A DNA stretch of 64,000 nucleotides from contig CM056730.1 in the NCBI GenBank assembly GCA_029844215.1, forward strand, positions 51,844,924 through 51,908,923, in the 5' to 3' direction. Below the pieces are notes generated by a model. That model worked only from the letters and a program-made list of their open reading frames with translations, was not told the origin of the DNA and did not search any database. Each line of letters starts with the position of its first letter. Position 1 is the first letter of the stretch. This DNA is from Przewalskia tangutica. Lineage: Eukaryota; Streptophyta; Magnoliopsida; Solanales; Solanaceae. Below are positions 10,614-22,009 of this stretch, piece by piece. The position numbers and the translations under genes were made by a program.

Positions 10614-10621
10614 TATAAATA
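10614..10621 (+). promoter_or_regulatory. TATA box, B 5' LTR
   Basis: TATAAATA followed by CCCCC about 407 bp into the LTR; identical context in the B 3' LTR at 17912. Confidence 0.65.
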
Positions 10622-11789
10622 CCCCCTTAGAGATGAAGAGTTCTTCATCCACAAATCTTCCAAGTCTTGAAAAATCCTCTCCTCTCCCTTTGTAGTCTTC
10701 TCGTCCAAAAACACCTCCCCCTCCCCTTGTGAAGGCCCTTGGCCGAATACCCCCCCTCCCTTGGTAGAAAAGTTACCTTCTTGTATCGTTATAATGCCCA
10801 AAATACCCTAGCCCAAATACCTTAGTACTTAGTAGAAGTTGTGAAGAAACTCTAAGGTTCTTGGAGCATACAACTTAGGAGCAAAACCTTGCTCGGTAGC
10901 GACTTTTCTAGGATATTATTGGGCTTACCGAGGTAACTAATCCTAACCCTCGTTTGAATTAGAAATATATACTGTTGTAGTATAAGGATAAGTATAAATA
11001 CTTAGAAGTATATCACAGAATAGAAATGAATCATTATCACGATAGAAGGGTTTAAAGAAGAATAATTGAATTGTACTTACATGGGGTGTTTCACGATGAA
11101 CTTATATAGCTCACCGGGTAGGGAAGTGCTGCCCGACTTTCCGTAGAATTGTGAACCCTCTGTTTAGAATGACCTTCAGAGTAGTCTTTGATAGATATCT
11201 GTGACCATTATAGGCTGACTCTCTGCGCGCGACATATTCAACTTGGCAGGTGGTTTTCGCTGAGAAGGTATGTGATTCTTCCTAAAGCATGATATTTTAC
11301 AATATATATATAGTACGGTGAGCGTACATGTGTTAAGCGAATAATAACTACGGCAATGTCTTTGACTTAAGCCGAATAACACTTACGGCAATGCCTCACG
11401 CTTAAGCTTGAATAACACTTACCAGAATGCCTCAGCTTAAGCCTGAATAATAAAGATCTGAAAGCATTTCAAAAGAATACTGAATCATTTTAAAGAGAAC
11501 TAATCGGTTTTTAAAACAGAAGCTTAAGAGTTATGCTAGCTTTATGGGAAGTTAAGTATAACCACTTAAGATTGATAAAAGAAACAAGTTTGCCTATGTG
11601 TTTATAACAGACTTATATTGTGAAAAGAATAATAAGATGGTTTGATAAGTAGACATGATATGATGCTATGTGTGTTAGTATCTTGTAACGTTTGTATAGG
11701 TGAGTATCCTTGTTGTGCTTATGTTGTTTAAAGATAAGTTGTTATGTTAGTATACTATCACTCACCTCTTGAGATGATCAGGGGTTAAG

Positions 11790-12010
11790 GCCCTCCGTCA
11801 CGGGGTAGACTCGAGCGATGCAGGACCATGATTCGAGAATACCTCATGCGGGTCCAGGGGGCCTATGCGGAGCTACGAGAGTTCCAGGTTAGTATGCGGG
11901 GTTATGCCTCATGCGGTCTATGTGGCCATGCGGACGAGCGAGGCGATGCCGAGGAGTAGCTACCCTCGATGCGGGGTTATACCTCATGCGGGCCCATGTG
12001 AGTGGCCTAT
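11790..12010. repeat. TATGCGG-type repeat block, B 5' LTR
   Basis: A GC-rich block with recurring TATGCGG, CCTCATGCGG and ACGAGAGTTCC-like words in about 220 bp, placed upstream of U5. The sister block is at 19095-19340, and related blocks occur in C and D. Confidence 0.7.
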
Positions 12011-12646
12011 GCGGACTCCGGGAGTCCAGGATTAGGCTTGCAGAATGATGATGGGGGCAAGTGGCCCTGTTTCGATCATTCGCAGCCTAGACAAGACTCA
12101 TTACAGTTACCTATTGTTGCTCTTGTTTGTGATGTGGCACTATGTGCGGTTCCCTTGGTTGTTTCACACATATTTGTAAACTGGTTTTAAAAATGATATG
12201 TTTTCATTTAAGTACTTTTCACTTTCGCATACTTAGTACTGTTGTCTTGACCTCGCCCGGGCTGCGTTCATGCCGCAGGTAAGGGCAAACAGGTGCTAGA
12301 TCCGCATCCTTAGGATCTCCACGTTGGTGTCGGGAGCTCCATCTCTTCCGGAGGCTCTACTTTTGGTATGATCTCCCTGTTGTAGATAGTTTGTGATCGA
12401 GGGTATGGCGGGCCCTGTCGCCATAGTTGTATATTTCCTTAGAGGTGCTGTAGTCATGTTATGCGATGTCGGATGTAATCTGCTGAACTATGATTAATTA
12501 TATATGCCAGAAGCGATGTTTTCTCACATAAGCGTGTCTTATTTTTATAAAGCGTTTCATGTCTTGTTTTATATTTCTGATTTCTCGATGTATGACTACT
12601 TGGGTGCCGTGAGGCACGATCACGGGCCGGGCAGTCGTGACAAAAG

Positions 12647-12658
12647 TGGTATCGAAGC
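12647..12658 (+). other. Primer binding site of B
   Basis: TGGTATCGAAGC, four bases after the LTR end; a changed form of the tRNA-iMet site TGGTATCAGAGC. Confidence 0.75.
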
Positions 12659-12838
12659 GATTAATCTCGGAAAGTGTCTGAGCCGTATCTAGTAGAGTCT
12701 TGATTATCGGTGTGTTGTGCACCACATAATGTCGGAGGCTATAGGATATTTAGGATTGGTTTCCATTCTTCTCATTACGAGATCGTGCTTTAGAGCCGTG
12801 TTATAGGTTGGACCTCTAATGTATTCCTTTCTGTGATT

Positions 12839-13960
12839 ATGCCTCACGTAAGGCAACCGGGCCCGAGAAGGGCAAAGCGGCGAGGCGCTAGCAGACACCC
12901 AGTCACGAGGGCTCGAGCCCGTCTATACGAGACGGCGAGTTCTATGGCCGCCAGCCCGGCAAAGAACCACGTACCCACACTCGTCCCGCGGCACAGGCGG
13001 AGGAGTTAGGGTACTGAGAGATGGCCCGACTTTTGGCTAAAGTTGTGGCCCGTCTGAGAGAGATTGGACGCGGCGATTCGGTTCGGCTCGGCTCGGTCGC
13101 ACCCGTGGTACACCCGAGGGCAGATAGTTTGAGGCTACGAGATTTCTTGAGTTGTAGCACGCCGGAGTTTTATGGGTCAAGGCCGGAGGATGATCCGAGG
13201 AGTTCATCCGTCGCCTTGAAGGATTTTGAGAGTGATCGGGCGTCGGAGACCGGTCCGTGATCTTTGGTTCACATAATTGCGTGATACCGCGATCGATTGG
13301 TTTGATTCATGGGAGTTATCGGGAGAGCACGCGTCCCAACTACTTGGGATGAGTTCTCGGAGGCTTTCCTCACTCACTTCTTGCCTCGCGGATGAGGAGG
13401 CGCGGTGATAGATTTTCTTCTGAGGCGAGAGAGGGCCTTGTCGAGAGTACAATGTCGAGTTTGATTCATTGGCTCGATATGTCCCGGCATTGGTAGCGAT
13501 ATGGAGGATAGGGTACACCGCTATGTCACGGGCTGAAGCGACTATATGGCCGAGTCATGTGCGGGGTTTCTCTCGGTAGGGTATGGACATTACCGCGTGC
13601 GAGCTCACGCCCTTGGATGCGAGGCGCAGGTCGGCGAGTGGGCGAGCGAGAAGAAGGCGGGGCGGGAGGGTCTTACGGTGGTTATCGTGGTGGGCGGCCT
13701 CGGCAGATCTGGGTCGCACCACGGCCCGGCTCGAGCACTCTGCACGTCCTCGGCCGCGGCGAGTTTTCGGCGAACCGGGGCCCGGTGGCGGGCGTCGAGT
13801 AGCGAGTGCGGCGTCGGGACCACCCCGGTGTGGCCGTCACGGTAGATCCCATTACGGAAGTGTGGTACTACTTATGGATCTTGTTACGATTGTAGCGGCG
13901 GTCACTGCGAGGCTGTCCGGCCGGGGCGTGGCGGTGGTAGGCTCGGCGCCGAGTTACGTG
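12839..13960 (+). pseudogene. B gag relic
   Basis: The ATG at 12839 is in the same context as the D gag start, but a missing base right after it shifts the frame away from the PRKATRAQ-like N-terminus. Gag-core segments are visible in different frames: FYGSRPEDDP near 13165-13195, EYNVEFDSLARY-like residues near 13445-13480, and a CGRHGRSHYG zinc-knuckle-like segment near 13830-13860. Gag would form the capsid and bind genomic RNA through the zinc knuckle. Multiple frameshifts; not intact. Confidence 0.78.
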
Positions 13961-14079
13961 GCCGCTTCATCATCTCCTACGATTACTCGCCGGGCGGGGT
14001 GCTCGTGGGTCGGCCAGGTCGCGGCGGTCGTGGCTCGAGTCCCGATTCTAGCGGTCCTCGAACGCATTTATGCTTTGTC

Positions 14080-14530
14080 CAGCGGGATCGGAGGCCTCAC
14101 CGATGTAAATCACGGGTACCCTATCGGTTCGGGTTTGATGTTTATGCCTTGATAGATCCGGGTTCTACTCATCCTATATATCTCCCTTGTTGCTAGTAGG
14201 ATAGGGATAGAGCACGAGTCCATAGACCCTTTCGAGGTAGCTACGCGATGGGTGATTCGGTGGTAGCTCGGCGGGTATATAGGGCTTGTCTGTGACCATT
14301 CTGATCGTCGGACCACTGGCCGACTTGATAGAGTTGGAGATGATTGACTTCGGCGTGATTATGGGGATGGATTGGCTAGCTTCGCTATGCCAATGTAGGC
14401 TGCAGAGAGAGTAATGCAGTTCGGTTTCTGAGGCCGGTTGTTGAGTGGGAGAGACGCGGTATCGCAGGGTAGGTTTATTTCCTACCTCAAGGCTAGGAAG
14501 ATGGTGCGAGAAGGGTATATCTACCATCTA
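14080..14530 (+). pseudogene. B protease region with connection to RT
   Basis: The retropepsin-like active-site motif is encoded at 14155-14169 as DPGST within FDVYALIDPGST, the usual plant gypsy form. It is followed, after frame changes, by a DFGVIMGMDWLA-like segment (about 14345-14380) and by RFISYLKARKMVREGYIYHL (about 14470-14527), the conserved linker before RT. The protease would process the polyprotein. The frame breaks after the active site. Confidence 0.8.
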
Positions 14531-14550
14531 GTTCGAGTGTTTGATCACGA

Positions 14551-15405
14551 GTGCGGTGCAGTTTTGATCGATTCCGTAGTCGTGAGTTCCCAGGCGTGTT
14601 CCTGGATGACCTCCCGGGTATCCCTCCTGAGAGGGAGATTGAGTTTTGTATTGACATATTGCCAGATACTCGGCCTATTTTCATTCCGCCATACAGAATG
14701 ACACCTGCCGAGTTGAGAGAGCTGAAGGATCAGCTTAGGGATTTGCTAGAGAAGGGCTTCATTAGGCCCAGTGTTTCTCCACAGAAGCGCGGTATTGTTC
14801 GTGAAGAAGAAGGGCGGGGCCGCTGCGTGTGTTGATTCTGACGGTGAACAAGGTGACCATTAAACGAATACCCCTCCCGGGATTGATGATTTGTTCGACC
14901 GGTTGCGAGTGCGAGATGTTTCTCCAAGATTGATCTGCGATCGGGCTATCATCAGTGCGAGTCGAGAGAAGTGGATGTCCCTAGATGCATTCGGACGTGC
15001 GGGCATTATGAGTTCAGGTCATGTCTTTTGGGTTGACCAATGCTCGTGGTATTCATGGATTTGATGAACCGAGTGTTCAAACCATTTTGGACACGTTTGT
15101 GATAGTGTTCATTGATGATATCTTGGTTTATTCGCTCGAAGCGAGGAGCACGCGGAGCATTTGAGGCTGTCTTGTGATTCTCCAGACCAGCGATTATGCG
15201 CCAAGTTTTCCAAATGTGAGTTTTGGTTGACTTGATGGCGTTTCTTGGGCATATTGTGGGCTGATGGCATTCGAGTTGATCTGCCAAGATCGAAGCGATC
15301 GAGACTTGGCGAGACCTACTACTCGGCAGAGGTTCGCGATTTCGGGCCTTGCGAGTTATTATCGGTTCGTGGAGAAGTTTGCTTCTATCTACGCACCATT
15401 GACTA
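14551..15405 (+). pseudogene. B reverse transcriptase relic
   Basis: The open segment 14551-14835 encodes the start of RT, including LPGIPPEREIEF, DILPDTRPI, PPYRMTPAELRELK and LLEKGFIRPSVSP. The next block (LFVKKKDGS-type) is eroded. VTIK, DDLFDRL and a CFSKIDLRSGYHQ-like stretch follow near 14850-14960 in other frames. The catalytic box FIDD is at 15108-15119, inside VIVFIDDILVYS. Thumb-like sequence continues to about 15405. Both metal-binding Asp codons of the FIDD box are present, but the frame changes several times. Confidence 0.88.
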
Positions 15406-15406
15406 G

Positions 15407-15860
15407 GTGACTCGGAAGGCGGCCAAGTTTGATGGTGATGCTTGTGGCGGGGTTTCGATTCTTGAAAGAAGTGGCGGCGCCCCGTTCTTACTCTTCCGGA
15501 GGTCGGATGGTTATGTCGTGTATTGTGATTCGTCAGGCCTCGGGTTGGTATGTGTATTGATGCAGCATGGCAGCGTTATAGCATATGCATCCCGACAGCT
15601 GAAGAAACACGAGAGGAACTACCCCACCCATGATTTGGAGTCGCCGTGATTCACGCCAAGATCTGAGGCACTATTTGTATGGGGTTCACGTGGATATTTA
15701 TACGCACCACAAGAGCCTCGGTATATCTTCACCGAGGGAGCCGAACTTGCGGCAGAGACGGTGGTTGGAGTTGCTTAAGGATTACGATGTTGATATCCTG
15801 TACCACCCGGGGAAGGCCAATGTTGTGGCAGATGCTCTTAGTCGTAGGTCGATGGGGAGC
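15407..15860 (+). pseudogene. B RNase H relic
   Basis: Open segments 15407-15649 and 15630-16133 in two frames encode YVVYCDSSGLGLVCVLMQ (first catalytic Asp), VIAYASRQLKKHERNYPTHD and its following Glu, and RHYLYGVHVDIYTHHKSL. In the last motif the family has YTDHKSL; here the catalytic Asp reads as His. The segment LRQRRWLELLKDYDVDIL then YHPGKANVVADALSRRS closes the domain. RNase H degrades the RNA strand during reverse transcription. Confidence 0.88.
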
Positions 15861-16059
15861 CTATCAGATGTGCAGCTAGAGAGGAGGGACATGGTTCGTG
15901 ATTTGCATCAGTTAGCGAGCCTTGGTGTCCGTTTGATTGATTCTGATAGCAGTGGGGTTAGAGTTCGTGAGGTTGCCGAGTCTTCCATCGTCGAGGAGGT
16001 GAAGAGGCAACAGTTCGAGGATCCAGCTTTGATTCGATATCGTGATACAGCTCTTCGTG

Positions 16060-17360
16060 AGGGCAAGGGTCCTTTTGAGGTAGCACCTGATGGGGTGCTA
16101 AGGTTTGAGTGCGTGTGTTCGGATGTTTCGTGACTTGTGAGTTCTTGGGGAAGCACACAGCGCGTTACTCTATCCATCCGGTCGACCAAGATGTACCACG
16201 ACCTTAGATACGTGTATTGGTGGGATGGCTTGAAGAGGACGTTGCGAGTTCGTAGCTCGCCCGTGTTGTCGCGGTGAAGGTAGAGCACGAGGCACGGTGG
16301 TTTTATTCTGACGATTGAGATCCCGACCGGAAGTGGAGGTAATCAACATGGACTTCATCACGGATTACCTCGCACTCGAGGAGACATGATTCTATATGGG
16401 TTATCGTCGACGGTGTGAAATCAGCCCACTTTCTTCCGTCGGACGACTTTTTCTGAGGATTATGCGGACTTTACATCCGAGAGATCGTCGATCGCATGGG
16501 GTCCCTACTTGATCATATCGCAGAGGAGCCCGGGTTTACGCTAACTTCGGAGGTCCTTCCAGAGGGGTTTAGGGACGCAGTGAGCCCGAGTCGCATTTCA
16601 TCCACGCATGACGACAGCAGAGCGCACTATCCGCACTCTTCGAGGATATCCGCGAGCCCGTGTTATTGACTTCAGTGGTAGTTGGGAGGATCATTTGCCT
16701 CTAGTTGAGTTCGCTTATAATAATAGCTACCACTCCAAAGATTGATGGCGCCTTATGAGGCCTTGTATGGGAGGAAGTGCAGATCGCCTATAGGTTGGTT
16801 CGATGTGGGCGGCGGGCGCTAGTGGGACCAGATTTGGTACAAAGCGATGGATAAGGTGAAACTTATCCGAGAGCGGCTATCGATACCGTAGTCGCATGTA
16901 AGTCGATGCAGATCATCGTCGTCGACATCTTGAGTTCGAGGTTCATGATTGGGTTTTCCTAAAGGTGTCACCCATGAAGGGTGTGATGAGATTCGGGAAG
17001 AAGGAAGCTCACCAAGGTACATTGGGCGTTTGATTGTCCGCGAGGTAGGCAAGGTTGCTACGAGTTGGATCTGCCGTCCGATCTGGAGGCGGTGCATCCG
17101 TGTTTCACGTATCTATGCCGAGGAGATGTATCGGGATCCATCTAGGTGCACCCGATTGACGATGTCCGTGTGACCAGGGGTTATCGTATGAGGAGATTCC
17201 CATAGCGATAGTCGATCGTCAGGTTAGGCGTCTGCGGACGAAGGACGTGGCTTCCGTCAAAGTCTTGTGGCGGAACGAGCTCAGGGAGGAGATGACATGG
17301 GAAGCCGAGGAGGACATGAGGCGGAAGTATCCTCACCTATTCCCCACACCTCCAGGTAAA
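16060..17360 (+). pseudogene. B integrase relic with C-terminal tail
   Basis: An HHCC-like zinc region is eroded near 16130-16310. The first catalytic Asp is in NMDFIT (codon 16351-16353). The second Asp is lost: where related copies read SDRG, the sequence near 16517-16530 reads as SQRS. The Glu of the AERT motif is kept (16620-16622), and LPLVEFAYNNSY follows near 16695-16730. The tail has GDWVFLKVSPMKGVMRFGKK-like remains near 16950-17000 and ends with an open stretch from 17247 (ASVKVLWRNELREEMTWEAE). Integrase inserts the cDNA into the genome. Broken by several frameshifts. Confidence 0.86.
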
Positions 17361-17470
17361 TTCACTTTCCTACTTGCAAATTTTCGTTATCGTTTACGCC
17401 ATGTGTTGCTCGCGTGGCAGTGTGGCATTTACAATTGTTTAAGCTTCTTCGATAATCGTCTTGGGAAGGA

Positions 17471-17504
17471 ACATTCGGGACGAATGTTTCTAAGGAGGGG
17501 AGAA
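17471..17504 (+). promoter_or_regulatory. B polypurine tract with upstream palindrome
   Basis: ACATTCGGGACGAATGT (17471-17487) has 7-bp arms around GGA and lies just before AAGGAGGGGAGAA, the purine tract that primes plus-strand DNA synthesis next to the 3' LTR. Confidence 0.8.
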
Positions 17505-17911
17505 TGTTATACCCCGTATTTCCAGAGTATGTACGTAAGGGAATACGTACGAAAGTCTTGCCTTAAAGATAAGCCTTGAACGTTTTATTTTGTGCACAAC
17601 TCACTAAAAGAATCGTTTTCCGACGAAACGTTTCCACAGCTTTCGTAGAGTAAATTCCGGCTATGCCATTTCTTATTTTTGCGGATTTTTCCGAGAGACG
17701 AAACATTTTGGACCGACGGGAGGGCAACACTTGGCACCCTCCCATTGATGGACTTGAATCGTCCATGGACGAAATTGGAGAGCCAAGGCACGTTTTTTGT
17801 GCCTTGTGCACAAGTCAAGGGTTGGTAGGATATTTGTGTTTAGTTAATCCTCACCCTACACTTGCCTTGCACTTGTCTTCATCTTGGCCATTGGTTGGCC
17901 AAGGCTTGACC

Positions 17912-17919
17912 TATAAATA
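17912..17919 (+). promoter_or_regulatory. TATA box, B 3' LTR
   Basis: TATAAATA followed by CCCCC at the same LTR position as 10614. Confidence 0.6.
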
Positions 17920-18649
17920 CCCCCTTAGAGATGAAGAGTTCTTCATCCACAAATCTTCCAAGTCTTGAAAAATCCTCTCCTCTCCCTTTGTAGTCTTCTC
18001 GTCCAAACACCTCCCTCCTCAAGGCCCTTGGCGAATACCCCTAGCCTAGCCAAAAATCTACCCCCCCTCCCTTGGTAGAAAAGTTACCTTCTTGTATCGT
18101 TATAATGCCCAAAATACCCTAGCCCAAATACCTTAGTACTTAGTAGAAGTTGTGAAGAAACTCTAAGGTTCTTGGAGCATACAACTTAGGAGCAAAACCT
18201 TGCTCAGGCGCGACTTTTTCTAGGATATTATTGGGCTTACCGAGGTAACTAATCCTAACCCTCTTTTGAATTAGAAATATATACTGTTGTAGTATAAGGA
18301 TAAGTATAAATACTTAGAAGTATATCACAGAATAGAAATGAACTGTTATCACAGTAGAAGGGTTTAAAAGAAGAATAATTGAACTGTATTTACATAGGAC
18401 TGTTTCACAGTAGACTTATATAGCTCACCGGGTAGGGAAGTGCTGCCCGACTTTCCGTAGAATTGTGAACCCTCTGTTTAGAATGACCTTCAGAGTAGTC
18501 TTTGATAGATATCTGTGACCATTATAGGCTGACTCTCTGCGCGCGACATATTCAACTTGGCAGGTGGTTTTCGCTGAGAAGGTATGTGATTCTTCCTAAA
18601 GCATGATATTTTACAATATATATATAGTACGTAGACGCATACGTGTTAA

Positions 18650-18765
18650 CTGAATAATAACTACGGCAATGTCTTTGACTTAAGCTCGAATAACACTTAC
18701 GGCAATGCCTCACGCTTAAGCCCGAATAACACTTACAGAATGCCTCACGCTTAAGCACGAATAAT
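18650..18765. repeat. Short tandem repeat in B 3' LTR
   Basis: Three copies of a roughly 40-bp unit with ACGGCAATG, a variable centre and CTTAAGC(C/T)CGAATAA. The sister copy is near 11345-11450. Confidence 0.7.
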
Positions 18766-19094
18766 AAAGATCTGAAAGCATTTCAAAAGAATACTGAATC
18801 ATTTTAAAGAGAACTAATCGGTTTTTAAAACAGAAGCTTAAGAGTTATGCTAGCTTTATGGGAAGTTAAGTATAACCACTTAAGATTGATAAAAGAAACA
18901 AGTTTGCCTATGTGTTTATAATAGACTTATATTGTGAAAAGAATAATAAGATGGTTTGATAAGTAGACATGATATGATGCTATGTGTGTTAGTATCTTGT
19001 AACGTTTGTATAGGTGAGTATCCTTGTTGTGCTTATGTTGTTTAAAGATAAGTTGTTATGTTAGTATACTATCACTCACCTCTTGAGATGATAC

Positions 19095-19340
19095 CGGGTT
19101 AAGTCGCCTCCGACGCGGGTAGACTCAGCGATGCAGGACCATGATTCGAGAATACCTCACGCGTCCAGAGGGCCTATGCGAGCTACGAGTTCCGTGTTAG
19201 TATGCGGGTTATGCCTCACGCGGTCTATGTGGCCATGCGGACAGCGAGTCGGGGCGATGCCGAGGAGTAGCTACCCTCGATGCGGGTTATACCTCATGCG
19301 CCCACGTGAGTGGCCTATGCGACTCGAGTCGAGGATTAGG
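19095..19340. repeat. TATGCGG-type repeat block, B 3' LTR
   Basis: Sister of 11790-12010, with the same words (CCTCATGCG, GGCCTATGCG) and several short deletions between the two copies. Confidence 0.7.
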
Positions 19341-19950
19341 CTTGCAGAATGATGATGGGGCGAGTGGCCTGCTTTCGATCATTCGCGGCCTAGACAAGAC
19401 TCATTCTGATTACCTATTGTTGCTCTTGTTTGTGATGTGGCACTATGCGCGTTCCTCGTTTCACACATATTTGTAAACCGGTTTTAAAATGATATGTTTT
19501 CATTTAAGTACTTTACGATTTCGCATACTTAGTACTTGTCGACCTCCTTGGGGCTGCGTTCATGCCGCAGGTAAGGGCAAGCAGGTGCTAGATCCGCATC
19601 CTTAGGATCTCCACGTTGGTGTCGGGAGCTCCATCTCTTCCGGAGGCTCTACTTTTGGTATGATCTCCCTGTTGTAGATAGTTTGTACAGTCAGGGTATG
19701 GCGGGGCCCTGTCCCGCCATAGTTGTATATTTCCTTAGAGGTCTGTAGTCATGTTGTACAGTGTCGGATGTAACTGCTGAACTATGATTAATTATATATG
19801 CCGAAAGGCGATGTTTTCTCACATAAACTGTGTCTTATTTTTATAAACTGTTTCATGTCTTGTTTTATATTTCCGCTGATTTCTCTGATGTATGACTACT
19901 TGGGTGCCCCGGTAAGGCACCAGTCACGGGCCCCGGAACGGGTCGTGACA

Positions 19951-19955
19951 CTTGT
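19951..19955. other. Right target-site duplication of B (CTTGT)
   Basis: Matches 10202-10206. Confidence 0.88.
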
Positions 19956-21948
19956 GGTTTTTAAAAGGTAACTGATTTGAACTATAACTGGCTTGTTATG
20001 TGTTAATAAAGAACTTGAAGTATTTCAAAAGATTTTTGAATCATTTTGAAAGAAGAAGTAATACTTGGTTTTTGAAAACTTAAGAGTTATACTAGCTTTA
20101 TGGGAAGTTAGGTATAACGGCTTAAGAATGTTTCTTCGATTTGAAATCGAATGTGTATCGACAAACCATGCGGCGTTAATAAAAGGAAATGTTTTGTGAT
20201 TAAGTATTATTAAAACCAAGAGAAACTTCCATCTGCATAGAAGCTAAGATGAGACAAAATGATATTTCCTAGATCATGGTCAGTAATAAGATTGTTATAA
20301 ACAAGAATATCCTACTCACATATAAGGCATATGTTTCTCAAATTGTTTAAAAGAGAATTATATTCTTAAATGAATAAAACTATGAACTACTTAAACCCTT
20401 CTAAAATAAGAAACGTGAACATTTGAAATTAGGCAAACTTGACGCGTTTGGAAAATAATGTCGTTACTTGATTTTACAAAGGTAAGTGTTTTGGTTTACT
20501 TAAAAGGATAATCACTCTATTTTCCTATAACTACGTATTGTGTGACTTTTGTGAAAGTAACGTATCTTTTAAAGAGTTAATGTATGAAGTACTTTGGGGA
20601 CAAAAACCCGAACTTGTTGACACATAGTAGAAAGTACCTTGTGTGTATAACTTGATTGTGTTGGTTTGTGATAGCCTTGTAATACTTTCTTGATGATTGA
20701 TAAGTAAACATGCTAGGATGCTACGTGTGTTAGTATCTTGTGATGTTAGTGTAAAGGGTTTTCCTCGATTGTGCTTAAAGTTGTTTGACTATCGATCGTT
20801 ATGTTGGTATTGTACCACTCACCTTGACTTATTTCGGAGGTTGGCGCCTCCGACGCGGGTAGACTCAGCGATGCGGGACCATGATTCGAGAATACCTCAT
20901 GCGGGTCCGTGGATCCATGCGGAACTACGGAGTTCCGTGTTAGTGTGCGGCCTTTATGGTCATGCGGTCATGTGGCCACGCGGATGCGAGTCGGGGCGAC
21001 GCCGGAGTAGCTACCCTCGATGCGGGGTTATACCTCATGCGGGCCTATGAGGTTGGCCTATGCGGAGCTGCGGAAGTTCTGTGGCTAGACGCGCACATTT
21101 GATATCGCGCGAGTGACCGGCTTTGATCATGTGACGGCCAGACAGATATCATGATACGATTTATGACCTTGTTAGTACCGCTGGTGTTAGTAGTCGGCTA
21201 TGCCTTCGCATTTACCTGTCTTTGTTTATTTGGACACAGTGGGACACGTGTTCATGTGTATTCCTTGGTGCTTTTCTATCATAGATCGCAGCGGTGGGAA
21301 GGTATTCCACGCATGATTGATGTTATGGGCTTGAGACCCATAGTTATATTTGAGTGATGACTTTGAGGCGTGAGTCCCCGACTTGACACGATCGCTTATT
21401 TATTGTGAATCGTAGTTTGGTTATCATACATGTCTCCTGCTTTATAGACTATTATGATTTCATTTACAGTATTTTTAGTTTCACATACTCGGTACATGTT
21501 GTACTGACCTCCTTCGGGGGGCTGCGTTCATGCCGCAGGTTGAGGTACACCAGTCGTTGATCCTAGCTCTCAGGGTCACAATTTCAGCGTTTGGGAAGCT
21601 CCGTTTCTCCGGAGGCTTATCAGTGGTATAGTCCCCTGTCGTAGTAAGTGTTTACATTCAGGGGTTTGGCGGGGCCCTGTCCCGCCATTGTTGTCGTATC
21701 ATTCTTAGAGGTCTGTAGTACTGTTGTGGGCAGGGTTTGTAAAAAGGATTAAACTGTTCATGTTGAAAGAGTTGTCATTTATATATATACTGAAGGTAAC
21801 CGTTTTTGGTTAGCCTGTCTTCTTATTTCACTGTCTTATTACACTGGTTCCATGTATTGTCTTTATGTTCCGCTGATTACTCTGATGTATGTCTACTTGG
21901 GTGCCCGGGGTAAGGCACCAGTCACGGGCCCGGGTTCGGGTCGTGACA
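19956..21948 (+). repeat. C: solo LTR, right part
   Basis: This continues the LTR broken by B, through a repeat block of the TATGCGG type (about 20850-21080) and the conserved GGCTTGAGACCCATAG region, to the intact U5 end GGGTTCGGGTCGTGACA. It is followed at once by the duplication ATCAC and then by the gag 3' end of A, not by a PBS. Confidence 0.85.
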
Positions 21949-21953
21949 ATCAC
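21949..21953. other. Right target-site duplication of C (ATCAC)
   Basis: Matches 8696-8700. Confidence 0.85.
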
Positions 21954-21994
21954 CTTCACTAGCTGTGCGCCCTGCAGGGCAGGACTGTGATTAG
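21954..21994 (+). pseudogene. A gag relic, 3' end
   Basis: This short segment continues the gag of A after C. In D and H copies the GGTTCATCACC...GCGCC sequence is uninterrupted, which shows the join. The related D gag ends MRPAGQD and stop at the matching CAGGGCAGGA site. Confidence 0.7.
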
Positions 21995-22009
21995 AAAGCG
22001 GTAGAGACA

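Larger units (their letters stand above)
10207..12642 (+). repeat. B 5' LTR
   Basis: 2436 bp, TGTTATACCCCG to GCAGTCGTGACA, shorter than the other LTR subfamilies. It has TATA at 10614, short repeats of a TACGGCAATGYCT...CTTAAGC unit near 11345-11450 and a TATGCGG-rich block near 11790-12010. It differs from the 3' LTR mainly in C/G run lengths and at CAG/CTG sites, for example 11030-11044 against 18345-18359. Confidence 0.92.
10207..19950 (+). mobile_element. B: full-structure Ty3/gypsy retrotransposon, youngest in the stack
   Basis: B is 9744 bp: 5' LTR 10207-12642, PBS 12647, gag, protease, reverse transcriptase, RNase H, integrase, PPT and 3' LTR 17505-19950. Pol order (RT, RNase H, integrase) and the integrase tail ending in WEAEEDMRRKYPHLF are typical of plant Ty3/gypsy elements, most like Tekay/Del. 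TSD CTTGT lies on both sides. The first ~490 bp of the two LTRs look identical, which argues for a recent insertion, yet gag and pol are broken in many places. It is the only element here with a full set of pol domains, so it models the partner that could mobilise A, D, H and I. Confidence 0.92.
17505..19950 (+). repeat. B 3' LTR
   Basis: 2446 bp, TGTTATACCCCG to GGGTCGTGACA. Near-identical to 10207-12642 over the first ~490 bp, then with short indels around C runs. It retains ACTGTTATCACAGTAG where the 5' LTR has an altered form, and keeps the intact CCCCGG...CAGTCACGGG U5 end. Confidence 0.92.

Noticed and set aside
10265..10670. Open frames of 77-101 codons identical in both B LTRs
   Set aside because: Identity reflects the LTR pair, not coding selection; they overlap on both strands.
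8701..21948. C as a complete element with its second LTR lost
   Set aside because: A single LTR with exact ATCAC duplication on both sides, rejoined to A gag with no PBS or internal sequence, is a solo LTR.
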